Part shown: in pieces, positions 22,886 to 32,911 of the stretch
How positions within the stretch are numbered: position 1 is the first letter of the stretch
How the letters are laid out: each line of letters begins with the position of its first letter
The notes under the pieces: model-generated
Told to the model about the DNA's origin: nothing
Seen by the model: only the letters and a program-made list of their open reading frames with translations
The model's database searches: none
Program-made: the position numbers and the translations under genes
Source: Tubulanus polymorphus
Lineage: Eukaryota > Nemertea > Palaeonemertea > Tubulaniformes > Tubulanidae
Reading direction: 5' to 3'
NCBI RefSeq assembly: GCF_964204645.1
Contig: NC_134033.1
Location: forward strand, 3,903,631 to 3,967,630
Length of the DNA: 64,000 bases

Positions 22886-23494
22886 ATGAATAAGGAATTA
22901 TTTATATTGGAGCCTCATAATATGTTAATTTCTGGTGTAACAAATTGTGGAAAAACTTATTTTATATTAAATTTATTAGAAACTGTTTATGAAAACTATT
23001 TTGATAATATAGTATTATTTTGTCCAACATATGAATTTAATCAAACTTATGATAGAAACATTACTAGAAATAATAAATTTATTATATTAGATCCTAAAAC
23101 AGTAAAAGAAAATTTAGATAATTGTATAAAAATTGCATTAGATATTTATAAAGGATCTAATACATTATTTATTATCGATGATTGTGCTAATCTACATGAT
23201 TCTAAAATTAGAGAAAGTGAGTTATGTTATTTAGCTTTCTCTGGTAGACATTTTGGGATAACAACTTGGGTTTTAAATCAAAAATATAATTCAATTGTTA
23301 AAGACTTTAGAGAAAACATTAGATTTCTAGTTTTATTCTACAATAAAGATAGAAAATCGATGAAAAATGCACTTGAGGAAAATGATATTATTCCACATGA
23401 TTTACATGATGAATATATGGATAAGTTGAAAAATATTAAAAGATCAAAATTACTATTTAGATTACAACACCCATTTAAATATGAATTTATTTAA
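22886..23494 (+). CDS. FtsK/HerA-type DNA-packaging ATPase
   Basis: Intact 202-residue P-loop ATPase expected to drive DNA into the capsid. Walker A is GVTNCGKTYF (about residues 17-25), Walker B is LFIIDDCANL (about residues 92-100), and the LAFSGRHFGITTWVLNQ segment carries the sensor region typical of the A32-like/FtsK-HerA family in Polintons and large DNA viruses. The start overlaps the stop of integrase, consistent with compact late genes. Confidence 0.93.
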   Translation: MNKELFILEPHNMLISGVTNCGKTYFILNLLETVYENYFDNIVLFCPTYEFNQTYDRNITRNNKFIILDPKTVKENLDNCIKIALDIYKGSNTLFIIDDCANLHDSKIRESELCYLAFSGRHFGITTWVLNQKYNSIVKDFRENIRFLVLFYNKDRKSMKNALEENDIIPHDLHDEYMDKLKNIKRSKLLFRLQHPFKYEFI

Positions 23495-23496
23495 AT

Positions 23497-23770
23497 TCAA
23501 TTAGTTTGTTAATATAGTTGAATTCTAGTTATTGGTAGTTGTAACAAAAATCAAATAGATTTAACAATATTTTAACTAGCTTGTTAATCTAGTTTAATTC
23601 TAGTTACATTCTAGTTGAATTCTAGTTGTTAGTAGTTGAAACAAAAATCAACTAGAATGTAACTAGAAATAAACAAAAACAACAATATTTCAACTAGCTT
23701 GTTAATCTAGTTGAATTCTAGTTACATTCTAGTTATATTCTAGTTGCAACATCACAACTAATTTTTTTTG
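23497..23770. repeat. Iterated TTCTAGTT motif array
   Basis: A 270 bp intergenic stretch between the ATPase gene and the next ORF holds about a dozen copies of TCTAGTT or its complement AACTAGA. Several are spaced exactly 11 bp apart (TTCTAGTTaca-TTCTAGTTgaa-TTCTAGTTgtt), and a pair of inverted copies lies near 23645-23670. It is the only long non-coding gap inside the Polinton; it may be a regulatory or replication site, or a simple repeat. Confidence 0.75.
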
Positions 23771-23778
23771 TTATATAA

Positions 23779-24384
23779 ATGGTAGGTGAAAAGAAAATAA
23801 AATCTAAAAATGGTGATGTTCCAATTGAAAAAACTTTAGATGATTTAGGAATAACAGAAACAAAATTAACTCCAGATGATGGTGCTTTAAATAATGTTAC
23901 AACAAATAATAATTATGAATATTATCTTTATTGTAAACATCAATTAGAAATATTAATAGCATCTGGAAAATGTAAAAATTTTGTCGGTAGAAATTTAACT
24001 TATAATGAATTAGATACAATGAAATCAGATGAAATTATTAGATTATTTAAGATTTATGAAGCCGCGAGAACAGCTAGAATTAATGATGCGATATCAGAAA
24101 ATGTAGTAAAAGGTTATAGTAAATTATGTAATTATATACTACCAATTGAAAATGAAAATAGATTATATTCCGATTTAAAAAATGATTATTTAGTTATGAC
24201 TGAATTAAATAAATGGATTGGATATTTATCATTTCAATTAGGTGGATTTATGTTATTATTATCAACGGGGGTTATAACATTTTCAAATATTGAAAGTAAA
24301 AATATTTCTATAATAAATGAGCGAGGTGAAAGAAGTGAAGGAATTAACTGTGAAGAAAAAACCGAGAACTCAGAAACAAATTGA
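23779..24384 (+). CDS. Hypothetical Polinton protein with C-terminal TM, 201 aa
   Basis: Soluble, helical N-terminal two thirds (Tyr-rich NNNYEYYLYCKHQLEIL around residues 50-70) and one hydrophobic segment (WIGYLSFQLGGFMLLLSTGVITF, about residues 147-170). Start at TTATATAAATG after a T-run. The 3' end overlaps the next ORF by 68 bases in another frame, and the last ~30 residues look like out-of-frame reading of it, so the natural C-terminus may be shorter or shifted. No family recognised. Confidence 0.55.
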   Translation: MVGEKKIKSKNGDVPIEKTLDDLGITETKLTPDDGALNNVTTNNNYEYYLYCKHQLEILIASGKCKNFVGRNLTYNELDTMKSDEIIRLFKIYEAARTARINDAISENVVKGYSKLCNYILPIENENRLYSDLKNDYLVMTELNKWIGYLSFQLGGFMLLLSTGVITFSNIESKNISIINERGERSEGINCEEKTENSETN

Positions 24385-24545
24385 ATGGTCTCGACAATTA
24401 GGAATTAAATCACAAGAATATAAAAAAGCTGTAAAAGAGAAAATAAGTAATAAAAATGTTAGTAAAAATGGTGAAAATATTTTTATTTCTACTCCTTCTG
24501 ATAGTAGAATATTTGATAAATATTTATATTTTACAGTTGGATTTG
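24317..24545 (+). pseudogene. Truncated small basic Polinton protein
   Basis: The ORF starting at TAATAAATG encodes a Lys/Arg-rich N-terminus (KKKPRTQKQIEWSRQLGIKS) followed by a short hydrophobic start (YLYFTVGFV). AT-rich Polinton sequence ends near 24545, and the frame runs on to 24631 only through a duplicated flanking sequence. The basic segment could be DNA-binding, but the protein is cut off by the element's right break. Confidence 0.55.
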
Positions 24546-24553
24546 TACAGACG

Positions 24554-24621
24554 GGGTACGTACAGACAATACGAATCTCGCCAACTTGGGTACGTACAGA
24601 CAATACGAATCTCGCCAACTT
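24554..24621 (+). repeat. Two-copy ~35 bp tandem duplication at Polinton edge
   Basis: A unit starting GGTACGTACAGACAATACGA and ending CGCCAACTT occurs twice in a row immediately after the last Polinton-like base. Base composition changes from AT-rich to mixed here, so this marks the right junction. Confidence 0.85.
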
Positions 24622-25683
24622 TAATTATTGATCGTATTAATCGATATCGCGCACTGAGCTTCGCGCCATTTTGTGCTAATGCTGTGAGATATAGACTTGG
24701 AGTGACTCGGGAGTGCTCCGAATACATCGTCAGTAAATGTGGGATTCGAACCTAATATGATTAGATTTTTAGTAAACATCCGCCACTAGTTCGTAGAATT
24801 TTCGGAATTTCTATTAACATTCTCGTTTTTTGTCAATCCTGAATTTCGTAACCCGGAAATAAAATTTTCGACATTTTCCGCTACAAATGTGCGATTTCTA
24901 TCCATACAACAGGCCTAACTTAAAAAAAAAAAAATGTGACGAACTATATATTAGTATGTAGTTTCTATAACTATGTACTTTTATGGGTCTCTGTCATTGT
25001 ATAATGTAAAAAAAGTGACACTCGTCTGTAAATTTGCACAATTATTAAAAATTTTTTTGGCGCCCATAATAATCGTATTACGTTTCGTCTTTTTACATTG
25101 CACATAGTCACTAAACTGCTTATTTCTACTGTTAAGTTTTTTAAACAGTTGATTGAAATCAATTAGATTTCATTCTATTCAAGTGAAATTGTGTCCTTGT
25201 TAAAAAAGAAGTGAAAATTAAGATGGTTTTCAAAATCAAGCAAAATTAAATTTTATTCGACAGAGTTATGTTTAACGCAGGAGCTTTTATGTGTTAATAG
25301 TGATATGTCTTCAACTTCAAAACAACCCATTCTCATAGACAGCAAAAATGACACTTATATAGGCCTAAACTAGAAATTGTTGCAGTCTAGGTGGGCGAGT
25401 GATAGGCCTCTATCGTCTACTATAGTTTCTCGTTCCTTGGCGCTTATCAAGTCTGTCTATTTCATATAGTATAAGCCTTTTACGGCTTTTCGACCTTGTA
25501 AAATTACCGAATCAAATACATGTAGTTTGATTAATGTATAGGCCTAGGTCCTTTGCATTTGAGGTCTCTCGGGCCTCCAAATGGTAATAACTATTGGTAC
25601 TTTTTTTGTAATTGTAGATGTATTTGTCATAGTCGGAATAGATTTGTTTTTCAACATAGTCGGGTTCGTCATAAAGGATTGAG
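24622..25683. other. Non-coding flank, no gene recognised
   Basis: Mixed-composition sequence with several TAGGCCT words and an A-run (about 24921-24933). I see no exon with convincing splice sites and no domain. Confidence 0.5.
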
Positions 25684-26220
25684 CAGAGTCGTAATCGATG
25701 AAGGGATTCAGTAATCGTTGAACGGAGTCGTAGTCGCTGAATGGAGTCGTAATCGTTTAACGGAGTCGCAATCGTTAAATGGAGTCGTAGTCGCTGAATG
25801 GAAGCGTAATCGTTGAACGGAGTCGTAGTCGCTGAATGGAGTCGTAATCGTTTAACGGAGTCGCAATCGTTAAATGGAGTCGTAGTCGCTGAATGGAAGC
25901 GTAATCGTTGAACGGAGTCGTAGTCGCTGAATGGAGTCGTAATCGTTTAACGGAGTCGCAATCGTTAAATGGAGTCGTAGTCGCTGAATGGAAGCGTAAT
26001 CGTTGAACAGAATCGTAGTCGCTGAACGGAGTCGTAATTGTTGAACGGAGTCGTAGTCGCTGAATGGAGTCGTAATCGTTTAACGGAAGCGTAGTTGCTG
26101 AACGGAGTCGTAATCGATGAACAGAGTCGTAGTCGTTAAACGAGTCGTAATCGTTGAACGAAGTTGTAATCGTCAAACCTAGTCTTAATCATTGAAGGGA
26201 TTCAGTAATTGTTGAACACA
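25684..26220 (+). repeat. Minisatellite, 19 bp subunits in 95 bp higher-order repeat
   Basis: Imperfect units of the type GGAGTCGTAATCGTTGAAC repeat about 26 times. In the centre five 19 bp subunits form a 95 bp unit that repeats almost exactly: the start GGAGTCGTAGTCGCTGAATG recurs at 25781, 25876 and 25971. The edges are more diverged. The 133-codon minus-strand frame across it is a by-product of the repeat. Confidence 0.9.
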
Positions 26221-26302
26221 GGGGTAAGTCAATGGATTTAAAGAAATTTTTAGGCCTATAGTTAGAACATACATTGATATATTGTGTAATTGATTTTTGT
26301 AG

Positions 26303-26440
26303 GTCAGAAAGCAGTAGACCGCGAGCCCTGGGGCAGGGTAGCTGGGAAGGTTACCAGCATGTTGGGTTCTGCAAGAAAGATCTACTATGGTACAGCGAGG
26401 AAAAAAATATCATTTAAAGAAAAAATGGCTAAGCTTCATA
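26303..26440 (+). CDS. Likely internal exon of an unidentified host gene
   Basis: A 138 bp open segment is bounded by a good acceptor (TGATTTTTGTAG) and a strong donor (GTAAGT). Both borders are phase 1. It encodes about 45 residues (a PWGRVAGKVTSMLGSARKIYYG segment, Lys-rich end KKISFKEKMAKL). I do not recognise the family, and the neighbouring exons were not found. The tandem duplication 26448-36151 starts 8 bp after the donor, so the downstream intron may have been enlarged by it. Confidence 0.45.
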
Positions 26441-27764
26441 GTAAGTGATTCTGCAGCATTTTGTATTAGATGTTGATATTTTTTTCTATTGTTCATTACA
26501 TTATGACTCTACCCTGATTATGATTTTGGAAAGTTGCTCTGATAATTAAAAATGACTTATGGCAAAGATTGGCAATGATTTCTTAATTCCGCAATTGGTG
26601 GTAACCTTGTGAAATAATGCCAAAAAATCAAGTCAATTGTATTTGAAAGATTGTAAATTCAATGGAACTGTTGTTCTAACAAACTCCGGTGTACAATAGT
26701 TTGTGAAAAATATAATTCGCAATAAAAGGAATACTGCTCGTTATAGCAGACAGTCATTTTACCGATCAATTTTGTTAATTTCTGTGAAGTTTATTTAGAC
26801 AATGTTCCATTGAATGTTTGTTAAAGACTAGTTGATAAAAATTCAAGTTGATCAATTCTCTAATTTTACATATGTTGACTGTTTTTTCTTTTATACATCC
26901 ATCATTTTCAATTCATATTGTTGTTTCAATAAAAACCTTTCAAAAATTATATATGACTGTGTTTGTCTTTCTTAGCCATCTAATTCAAGAAAGGTTACTT
27001 GGGGTTCTTGGATCAAATTTATAGCAGGATGGTAATTTTATTCATAAAGAATGTATCTGGATCGAAATATTCCTCTAACATATCGTATATTATGGGTACC
27101 CTGTGTATAAATTATTTACAATAAGTGAAAGGAAATGAGTCTCAGGATAAAGTTTTTGTAAAAGAAGTGTGGTTCTGACAGCTGTATTATAAAGGTGAGT
27201 TTCTTGACTATTTCAAAGTTCATTTTCAAACTAACTTGAGTCTGTCCTTGAGTGAAATTGAAGTTTGTTACAGGACAATTGTTAGTCAAAATAGTGTTCC
27301 AAAAGTGGTAGCATTTGACATGGTGAAATATCGAATTATCACTAACAATTTCTATCTGATGACAGACTGGTTAATTTTTCTTTTGCCTAATTAATCATTT
27401 AATTTCCTCTGCATGCAACATACCAACAAATTTAAAACTATTCCATTTTCAGCAAGTGGTAGACATAGAATTTATTGAAATCATTGTTTCACAATAGACA
27501 AATTGCGTCAAACTAAATACATGTATTACCTTATATATAATTAATTAAAAGCAAAAAATGCTGATACCTTTATGTTTTGAATTGTAATATTACAAAATGT
27601 TAGTTGCATTAACAGTTTTTAAAGTACGCTCGTGCAAGCTGCGCCATATAAATTTTATTTACAATAATTACTGGGTTTTACCTTAAGTTTTTATCTAATG
27701 AGTTGAATGTTCTTTCAATCAATCTAACAGGCTCTAGGAGAAAATCAGCGAAAAGTGACAGCAG

Positions 27765-28043
27765 TTGGCAGATGAAAGCAATGAAACACTTTTAACCGCA
27801 ACCCCTTCTTCGATACCAAAAAATATCGATTTCCTAAAAGGTCACGATGAGTGCGCGAAGCTTATTCTTAGTATTGCTCTAGAGATGTTCGTGAATTGTT
27901 CAAATCACGATATCCAACGTACGAAACTAGTTCGGCACTTTATGCAACTTATTCGAATAAGCGTAGTCCAATTGTTCGTAAATGCCAGTGCGGATTTTTT
28001 TCAAAAATATCGTCTCCGATACGAGGCGGTAAATCTGAAATAA
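27765..28043 (+). CDS. Unidentified ~92-codon open frame (copy 1)
   Basis: An open frame with helical, protein-like composition (NIDFLKGHDECAKLIL ... LVRHFMQLIRISVVQLF). There is no ATG at its upstream edge: the frame follows GACAGCAG, which could be a weak splice acceptor, so it may be an exon or a pseudogene. A weaker relative of its NIDFLKGH segment lies about 1.1 kb downstream in the same unit (28905-28965). No family recognised. Confidence 0.35.
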   Translation: MADESNETLLTATPSSIPKNIDFLKGHDECAKLILSIALEMFVNCSNHDIQRTKLVRHFMQLIRISVVQLFVNASADFFQKYRLRYEAVNLK

Positions 28044-29427
28044 CAAGATTTTTCAATAAATAATACACTAAAAAGTCATAAAAATTATTTACAGATATTG
28101 TTCTACTTGCGAGCAGGGCTTTCATGCTTGTATTGTTATGAGAATTGCGATCGATTAAACTTACTTGAATAGCTTTGTCTGTCCCCTTTGAAAAACATTT
28201 GCTGTCTTAAAAAAACCTGTAATATATAATATGATAGGGCTTACGAAATGTACTGGAGGCTTTAGGCCTAGATTGACTATAATCGCACGGCGTCGATTGC
28301 CACAGATTATCAGATTATCGCCCACTCTCTATGCCTACCTGACAATATTACAACTCTTACTACAATTCATTGTGGTCACAACCCATCCCTGCTTCGACTG
28401 CCCCGAAAAAACAAATAACTGAGGGAATTTACTAGCCTGGGACGGGTCAAATTATCTGACAGTTTGCACTTCAATACATGAAATAGGCCCATCGATGAGC
28501 TAGGCCTGAAGGTGAATGCGGTTAACTATTGATACGAATCTTTTTTTCATTATGGGTTGACATCTTAACAGAATTACTTCAATATAGGCCGCGGTCTGAG
28601 TTAAGAATTTGAAGTGGAAATATTTCCGGGTTTCAGCGAACCCGGAAGTAAGTAAACAAATTCAGTCGTATTTTTACATTTATTGGGTCAACATGCAGCA
28701 AACATACACCATTAACGGCCACAAACGTAATTCTTTACTTACATTAACAAATGACACCCATTAAAGCAACTGGAATCGTTTCAAAGGCAACCAATTCATG
28801 ATACACTCCGATATTTTAACTATCGTGTCTAGCGAGGATGACTCCACGTCTTGCTGAAGATCGTGATCGCGCGCAATAGATTTGTTCGCGGCCACCGAAT
28901 AATATTGATTTCCTTAAAGGTCACAACAATTACCGGAACTTCAAGGTCTCTTATTCTTAGCATTGTCTGTACGTACGTGGGGTGGTGGTGTAAGTAGAAA
29001 TGACGGGGGATAAGCGTCCCGTGGCGCCTTTCAATAATGGGATGCTTATCCCCTGAAAACTCTGTAGGTCGAGGATAGGGCAATTTTGCTAAAACTTACC
29101 GTAAAAACATTGAAATATTCCTTTTAATCACGAGAGAATGATGACTATCCTTCTGTCGTCACGGCCGAGCTAATTTAAATAAACCTCGCTTTCAGCAACT
29201 AATTAAAACGCAGTAATTCAATACCGGCTAACTGGCTTGTGTGTGTTGTATGTACTGCATGCTTATTATATAACAACAACGTTGTGCAACACCTGTTTGA
29301 TTGATCAATATTCAAATGAAGCACTATCTTATAATAACATGTAACAGATGTACTGTATGATTGTAGTTGTTTATAAAACGACTAAGGTCATTTTGGATTC
29401 TAGATATTCATTATTTTTATTTCTTAT

Positions 29428-29690
29428 TTAATCAACAATTTCTAAATCATGATGACCGTCTTCATTTTTCCCATGATATATTATCTTAAATCCTACTAAA
29501 TCTTTCAATTCCTCCGTACTCAATGAAACCCATTTATCGGGTAAAAACACTTTAAATTCTCGCGACATTACAGTAGCTTAAATTAGCTGATACTTTCTCT
29601 CCATATTTAGTTTTTATCTTTTCTAATTTCAATATTTTATGTTCAATTTCTTTTGTAACATCAACTAACTTTTTTATTTCAAATTGTTTT
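29428..29690 (-). pseudogene. Remnant of a virus/Polinton-type small gene (copy 1)
   Basis: On the minus strand an AT-rich island reads a coiled segment (KEIEHKILKLEKIKTKYGEK, 29690 to about 29580), then in another frame a 46-codon ORF starting at 29568 (MSREFKVFLPDKW ... IIYHGKN) that ends at 29428. The combination KTKYG-EK followed by a VFLP-type strand is a pattern I associate with small ORFs of Polintons and other integrated DNA viruses; this is inference. The frame change between the parts indicates decay. Confidence 0.4.
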
Positions 29691-32632
29691 TTGCTGGTTT
29701 TATTCTGTTATTTATTGTTGCTAAGAATGCTTTTCTATCTCCCATTTATAAGGAAAACAAATTACTTGGTGATGAGTGTTTTCACTTTTCTAATTACTAC
29801 CGATTCGATAGGCATATGACCTCTCTTCAGGCACAACTAGGATTGATTGACCGTAATTTCGTTCTGAACAACACCAGAAAATATAAAAGGCATCGATTAG
29901 AAGTAAATTACAACGACAAATAAGCGTTATCTGACAGAAAATAAATTAATAGTCTAGAAATGAAGTCTCCGGTTACTACTTTGCGATGATCCGAGAATAC
30001 AACTGACATTCAGTCTCTAGATTTAGAATTATACCAAAATTACATCATTCGCCCAGATTGTCAAAACTTATAGATGATAGTAAAATAAAACAGCAAAATC
30101 ACAATAAAAAAAATCTGGAGTAACACTTTATGGATCTACGCGCCATATGACAATTTCGACAGGCATTCAATAAAGGCGGGCAACCTAACTTTAACGGTGA
30201 ATATCACGTAATTATTACACATCAAGAACAGGAAACTTTATCAAAATACTTCTTGATTTATCTACACAGTGAATACGGAGTAGAATGTTTAATTCGATTA
30301 CTCACGTTGTTATTTGTTAGTTGTTAGTTGTTAGTTCTGTCTCTTTCTTTATCTCTCTCTAGTTACATTTATTCTCTTCCTGTAGACCGTCTCTTAACGT
30401 TCAGTTATAGGCGTCAACAACGAGCTGCAACAGCCTCAGAGTATCAGATGTCACCGTTTTACACGCATGCGCACAGTAAGTGTTGCACGTCCACAGCTTG
30501 TTATTGGATAATAACAATCACGTGATGTTGCGCAACCCCGTAATCTGTGCCCAATGGGGGAACTCTTGATTATAACCGCAGTACTCCCTTAAGTTTTCCT
30601 TAACTAAATCCTCAACTCATCTTTAACTGTTTCGAAAGTAAGCTTCTATTGGTTACAATAGGTCGATGTGCTGCTCCCACAAACATCGTGTTATTATATT
30701 GCGAATATATTATCAAAAAGGTGTTTAGAGTTAAATTCAAGTGTTTTGAATGAATTAATAACTTATAAGAGACTTTTCTGACTTTACCTTTCTCGTTTTA
30801 TTGTGGGATTTTTGATACATAGTCTCAGCAGCAGTTGTAATGTTCAGGATGATTCATCAGCTAGAGGTCTGTGTATACATAATACTGTGTTTACATATAT
30901 CTATTTCACAATTATTGCGCGCTTCCTTGTTGACTCCTATTTTATCTATATCAAAGAAACCCTCATAAACGCTACAAATGCTGGTACTTGATAAAAAAAA
31001 GTTTCGCCACAAATGACTATTATTTTGAATTCATGCTTAACTCATTGAAATTAACGATCTTAAAGGTTAATTTTTTAGATTAATTTTTGGAATTTCTGTT
31101 TACAGTTTGGATACAATTCGACCAAAGTATACATTTGCTAAAAATTACCAGTTTTTTGTGATGCCCTACATAAAGATTGAATGTACATGAAGACAGCGCA
31201 CTGCGTCAGTAGTAGGGTTGCAGTGACCTACAGCCGTCTGCTGCACTACTTTCATTATAATTTCGACTGGCAAATTCTAACATCGCTTTGTCTGCATTCT
31301 GCAGCATTTTGTATTAGATGTTGATATTTTTTTCTATTGTTCATTACATTATGACTCTACCCTGATTATGATTTTGGAAAGTTGCTCTGATAATTAAAAA
31401 TGACTTATGGCAAAGATTGGCAATGATTTCTTAATTCCGCAATTGGTGGTAACCTTGTGAAATAATGCCAAAAAATCAAGTCAATTGTATTTGAAAGATT
31501 GTAAATTCAATGGAACTGTTGTTCTAACAAACTCCGGTGTACAATAGTTTGTGAAAAATATAATTCGCAATAAAAGGAATACTGCTCGTTATAGCAGACA
31601 GTCATTTTACCGATCAATTTTGTTAATTTCTGTGAAGTTTATTTAGACAATGTTCCATTGAATGTTTGTTAAAGACTAGTTGATAAAAATTCAAGTTGAT
31701 CAATTCTCTAATTTTACATATGTTGACTGTTTTTTCTTTTATACATCCATCATTTTCAATTCATATTGTTGTTTCAATAAAAACCTTTCAAAAATTATAT
31801 ATGACTGTGTTTGTCTTTCTTAGCCATCTAATTCAAGAAAGGTTACTTGGGGTTCTTGGATCAAATTTATAGCAGGATGGTAATTTTATTCATAAAGAAT
31901 GTATCTGGATCGAAATATTCCTCTAACATATCGTATATTATGGGTACCCTGTGTATAAATTATTTACAATAAGTGAAAGGAAATGAGTCTCAGGATAACG
32001 TTTTTGTAAAAGAAGTGTGGTTCTGACAGCTGTATTATAAAGGTGAGTTTCTTGACTATTTCAAAGTTCATTTTCAAACTAACTTGAGTCTGTCCTTGAG
32101 TGAAATTGAAGTTTGTTACAGGACAATTGTTAGTCAAAATAGTGTTCCAAAAGTGGTAGCATTTGACATGGTGAAATATCGAATTATCACTAACAATTTC
32201 TATCTGATGACAGACTGGTTAATTTTTCTTTTGCCTAATTAATCATTTAATTTCCTCTGCATGCAACATACCAACAAATTTAAAACAAATTTAAAAAATT
32301 TAAAACTATTCCATTTTCAGCAAGTGGTAGACATAGAATTTATTGAAATCATTGTTTCACAATAGACAAATTGCGTCAAACTAAATACATGTATTACCTT
32401 ATATATAATTAATTAAAAGCAAAAAATGCTGATACCTTTATGTTTTAAATTGTAATATTACAAAATGTTAGTTGCATTAACAGTTTTTAAAGTACGCTCG
32501 TGCAAGCTGCGCCATATAAATTTTATTTACAATAATTACTGGGTTGTACCTTAAGTTTTTATCTAATGAGTTGAATGTTCTTTCAATCAATCTAACAGGC
32601 TCTAGGAGAAAATCAGCGAAAAGTGACAGCAG

Positions 32633-32911
32633 TTGGCAGATGAAAGCAATGAAACACTTTTAACCGCAACCCCTTCTTCGATACCAAAAAATATCGATTT
32701 CCTAAAAGGTCACGATGAGTGCGCGAAGCTTATTCTTAGTATTGCTCTAGAGATGTTCGAGAATTGTTCAAATCACGATATCCAACGTACGAAACTAGTT
32801 CGGCACTTTATGCAACTTATTCGAATAAGCGTAGTCCAATTGTTCGTAAATGCCAGTGCGGATTTTTTTCAAAAATATCGTCTCCGATACGAGGCGGTAA
32901 ATCTGAAATAA
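32633..32911 (+). CDS. Unidentified ~92-codon open frame (copy 2)
   Basis: Copy of the frame at 27765-28043 in the second duplication unit, with one residue change (Val to Glu about residue 43). The open frame is kept in both copies, but the duplication is too recent for this to be evidence of selection. Confidence 0.35.
   Translation: MADESNETLLTATPSSIPKNIDFLKGHDECAKLILSIALEMFENCSNHDIQRTKLVRHFMQLIRISVVQLFVNASADFFQKYRLRYEAVNLK

Larger units (their letters stand above)
9079..24319. promoter_or_regulatory. Recurrent ATAAATG start signals of Polinton genes
   Basis: Thirteen of fourteen Polinton genes begin at the ATG of ATAAATG, usually within TATATAAATG or TAAATAAATG and often 5-15 bases after a run of T. 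ATG positions: 9085, 15442 (minus), 16233, 16581, 16827, 17268, 17703, 19020, 20480, 21758, 22886, 23779 and 24317; the exception is 15511 (TAAATAATG). The fossil capsid copies at 793 and 2255 keep it. TAAATG overlapping the start codon is the classical late promoter core of poxviruses; the same function here is inferred. AT-rich sequence raises the background, but the exact placement at the ATG is not explained by composition. Confidence 0.7.
9077..24545 (+). mobile_element. Maverick/Polinton element, partly decayed
   Basis: A ~15.5 kb, strongly AT-rich block encodes the diagnostic Polinton set: protein-primed type B DNA polymerase, double jelly-roll major capsid protein, a minor-capsid-like protein, FtsK/HerA-type packaging ATPase and retroviral-type integrase. 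No adenovirus-type cysteine protease gene and no terminal inverted repeats were seen, so one or both ends are probably truncated: the left end meets a LINE fragment, and the right end breaks off inside a small ORF before a duplicated 35 bp host-like sequence. polB and several small genes have frameshifts or stops, while MCP, integrase and ATPase are open. Confidence 0.93.
26448..31293 (+). repeat. Tandem segmental duplication, copy 1
   Basis: A 4,846 bp unit starting ATTCTGCAGCATTTTG and ending ACATCGCTTTGTCT is repeated directly after two extra bases. Apart from two indels (20 bp extra in copy 2 near 32285; 10 bp missing in copy 2 near 32940) I noticed only about five substitutions, so the duplication is recent. 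The unit holds no complete recognisable gene: one 92-codon frame and a minus-strand virus-like gene remnant are listed separately. Confidence 0.95.

Noticed and set aside
23497..23770. CRISPR array
   Set aside because: Repeats are short (7-11 bp), without unique spacers of constant length, and in a eukaryotic transposon.
9085..24384. Adenovirus-type maturation protease gene of the Polinton
   Set aside because: No frame shows a recognisable His-Cys protease pattern; it is absent from the element as present here.
9000..24700. Terminal inverted repeats of the Polinton
   Set aside because: Reverse complement of sequence near 24540 does not match the sequence near 9000-9085.
25775..26176. 133-codon minus-strand frame with DYDS repeats
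   Set aside because: It is the translation of the 19 bp minisatellite; no start context or non-repeat part.
28829..29083. 84-codon minus-strand frame (also at 33687-33941)
   Set aside because: No domain or splice context; overlaps decayed sequence and is retained in both units only because the duplication is young.
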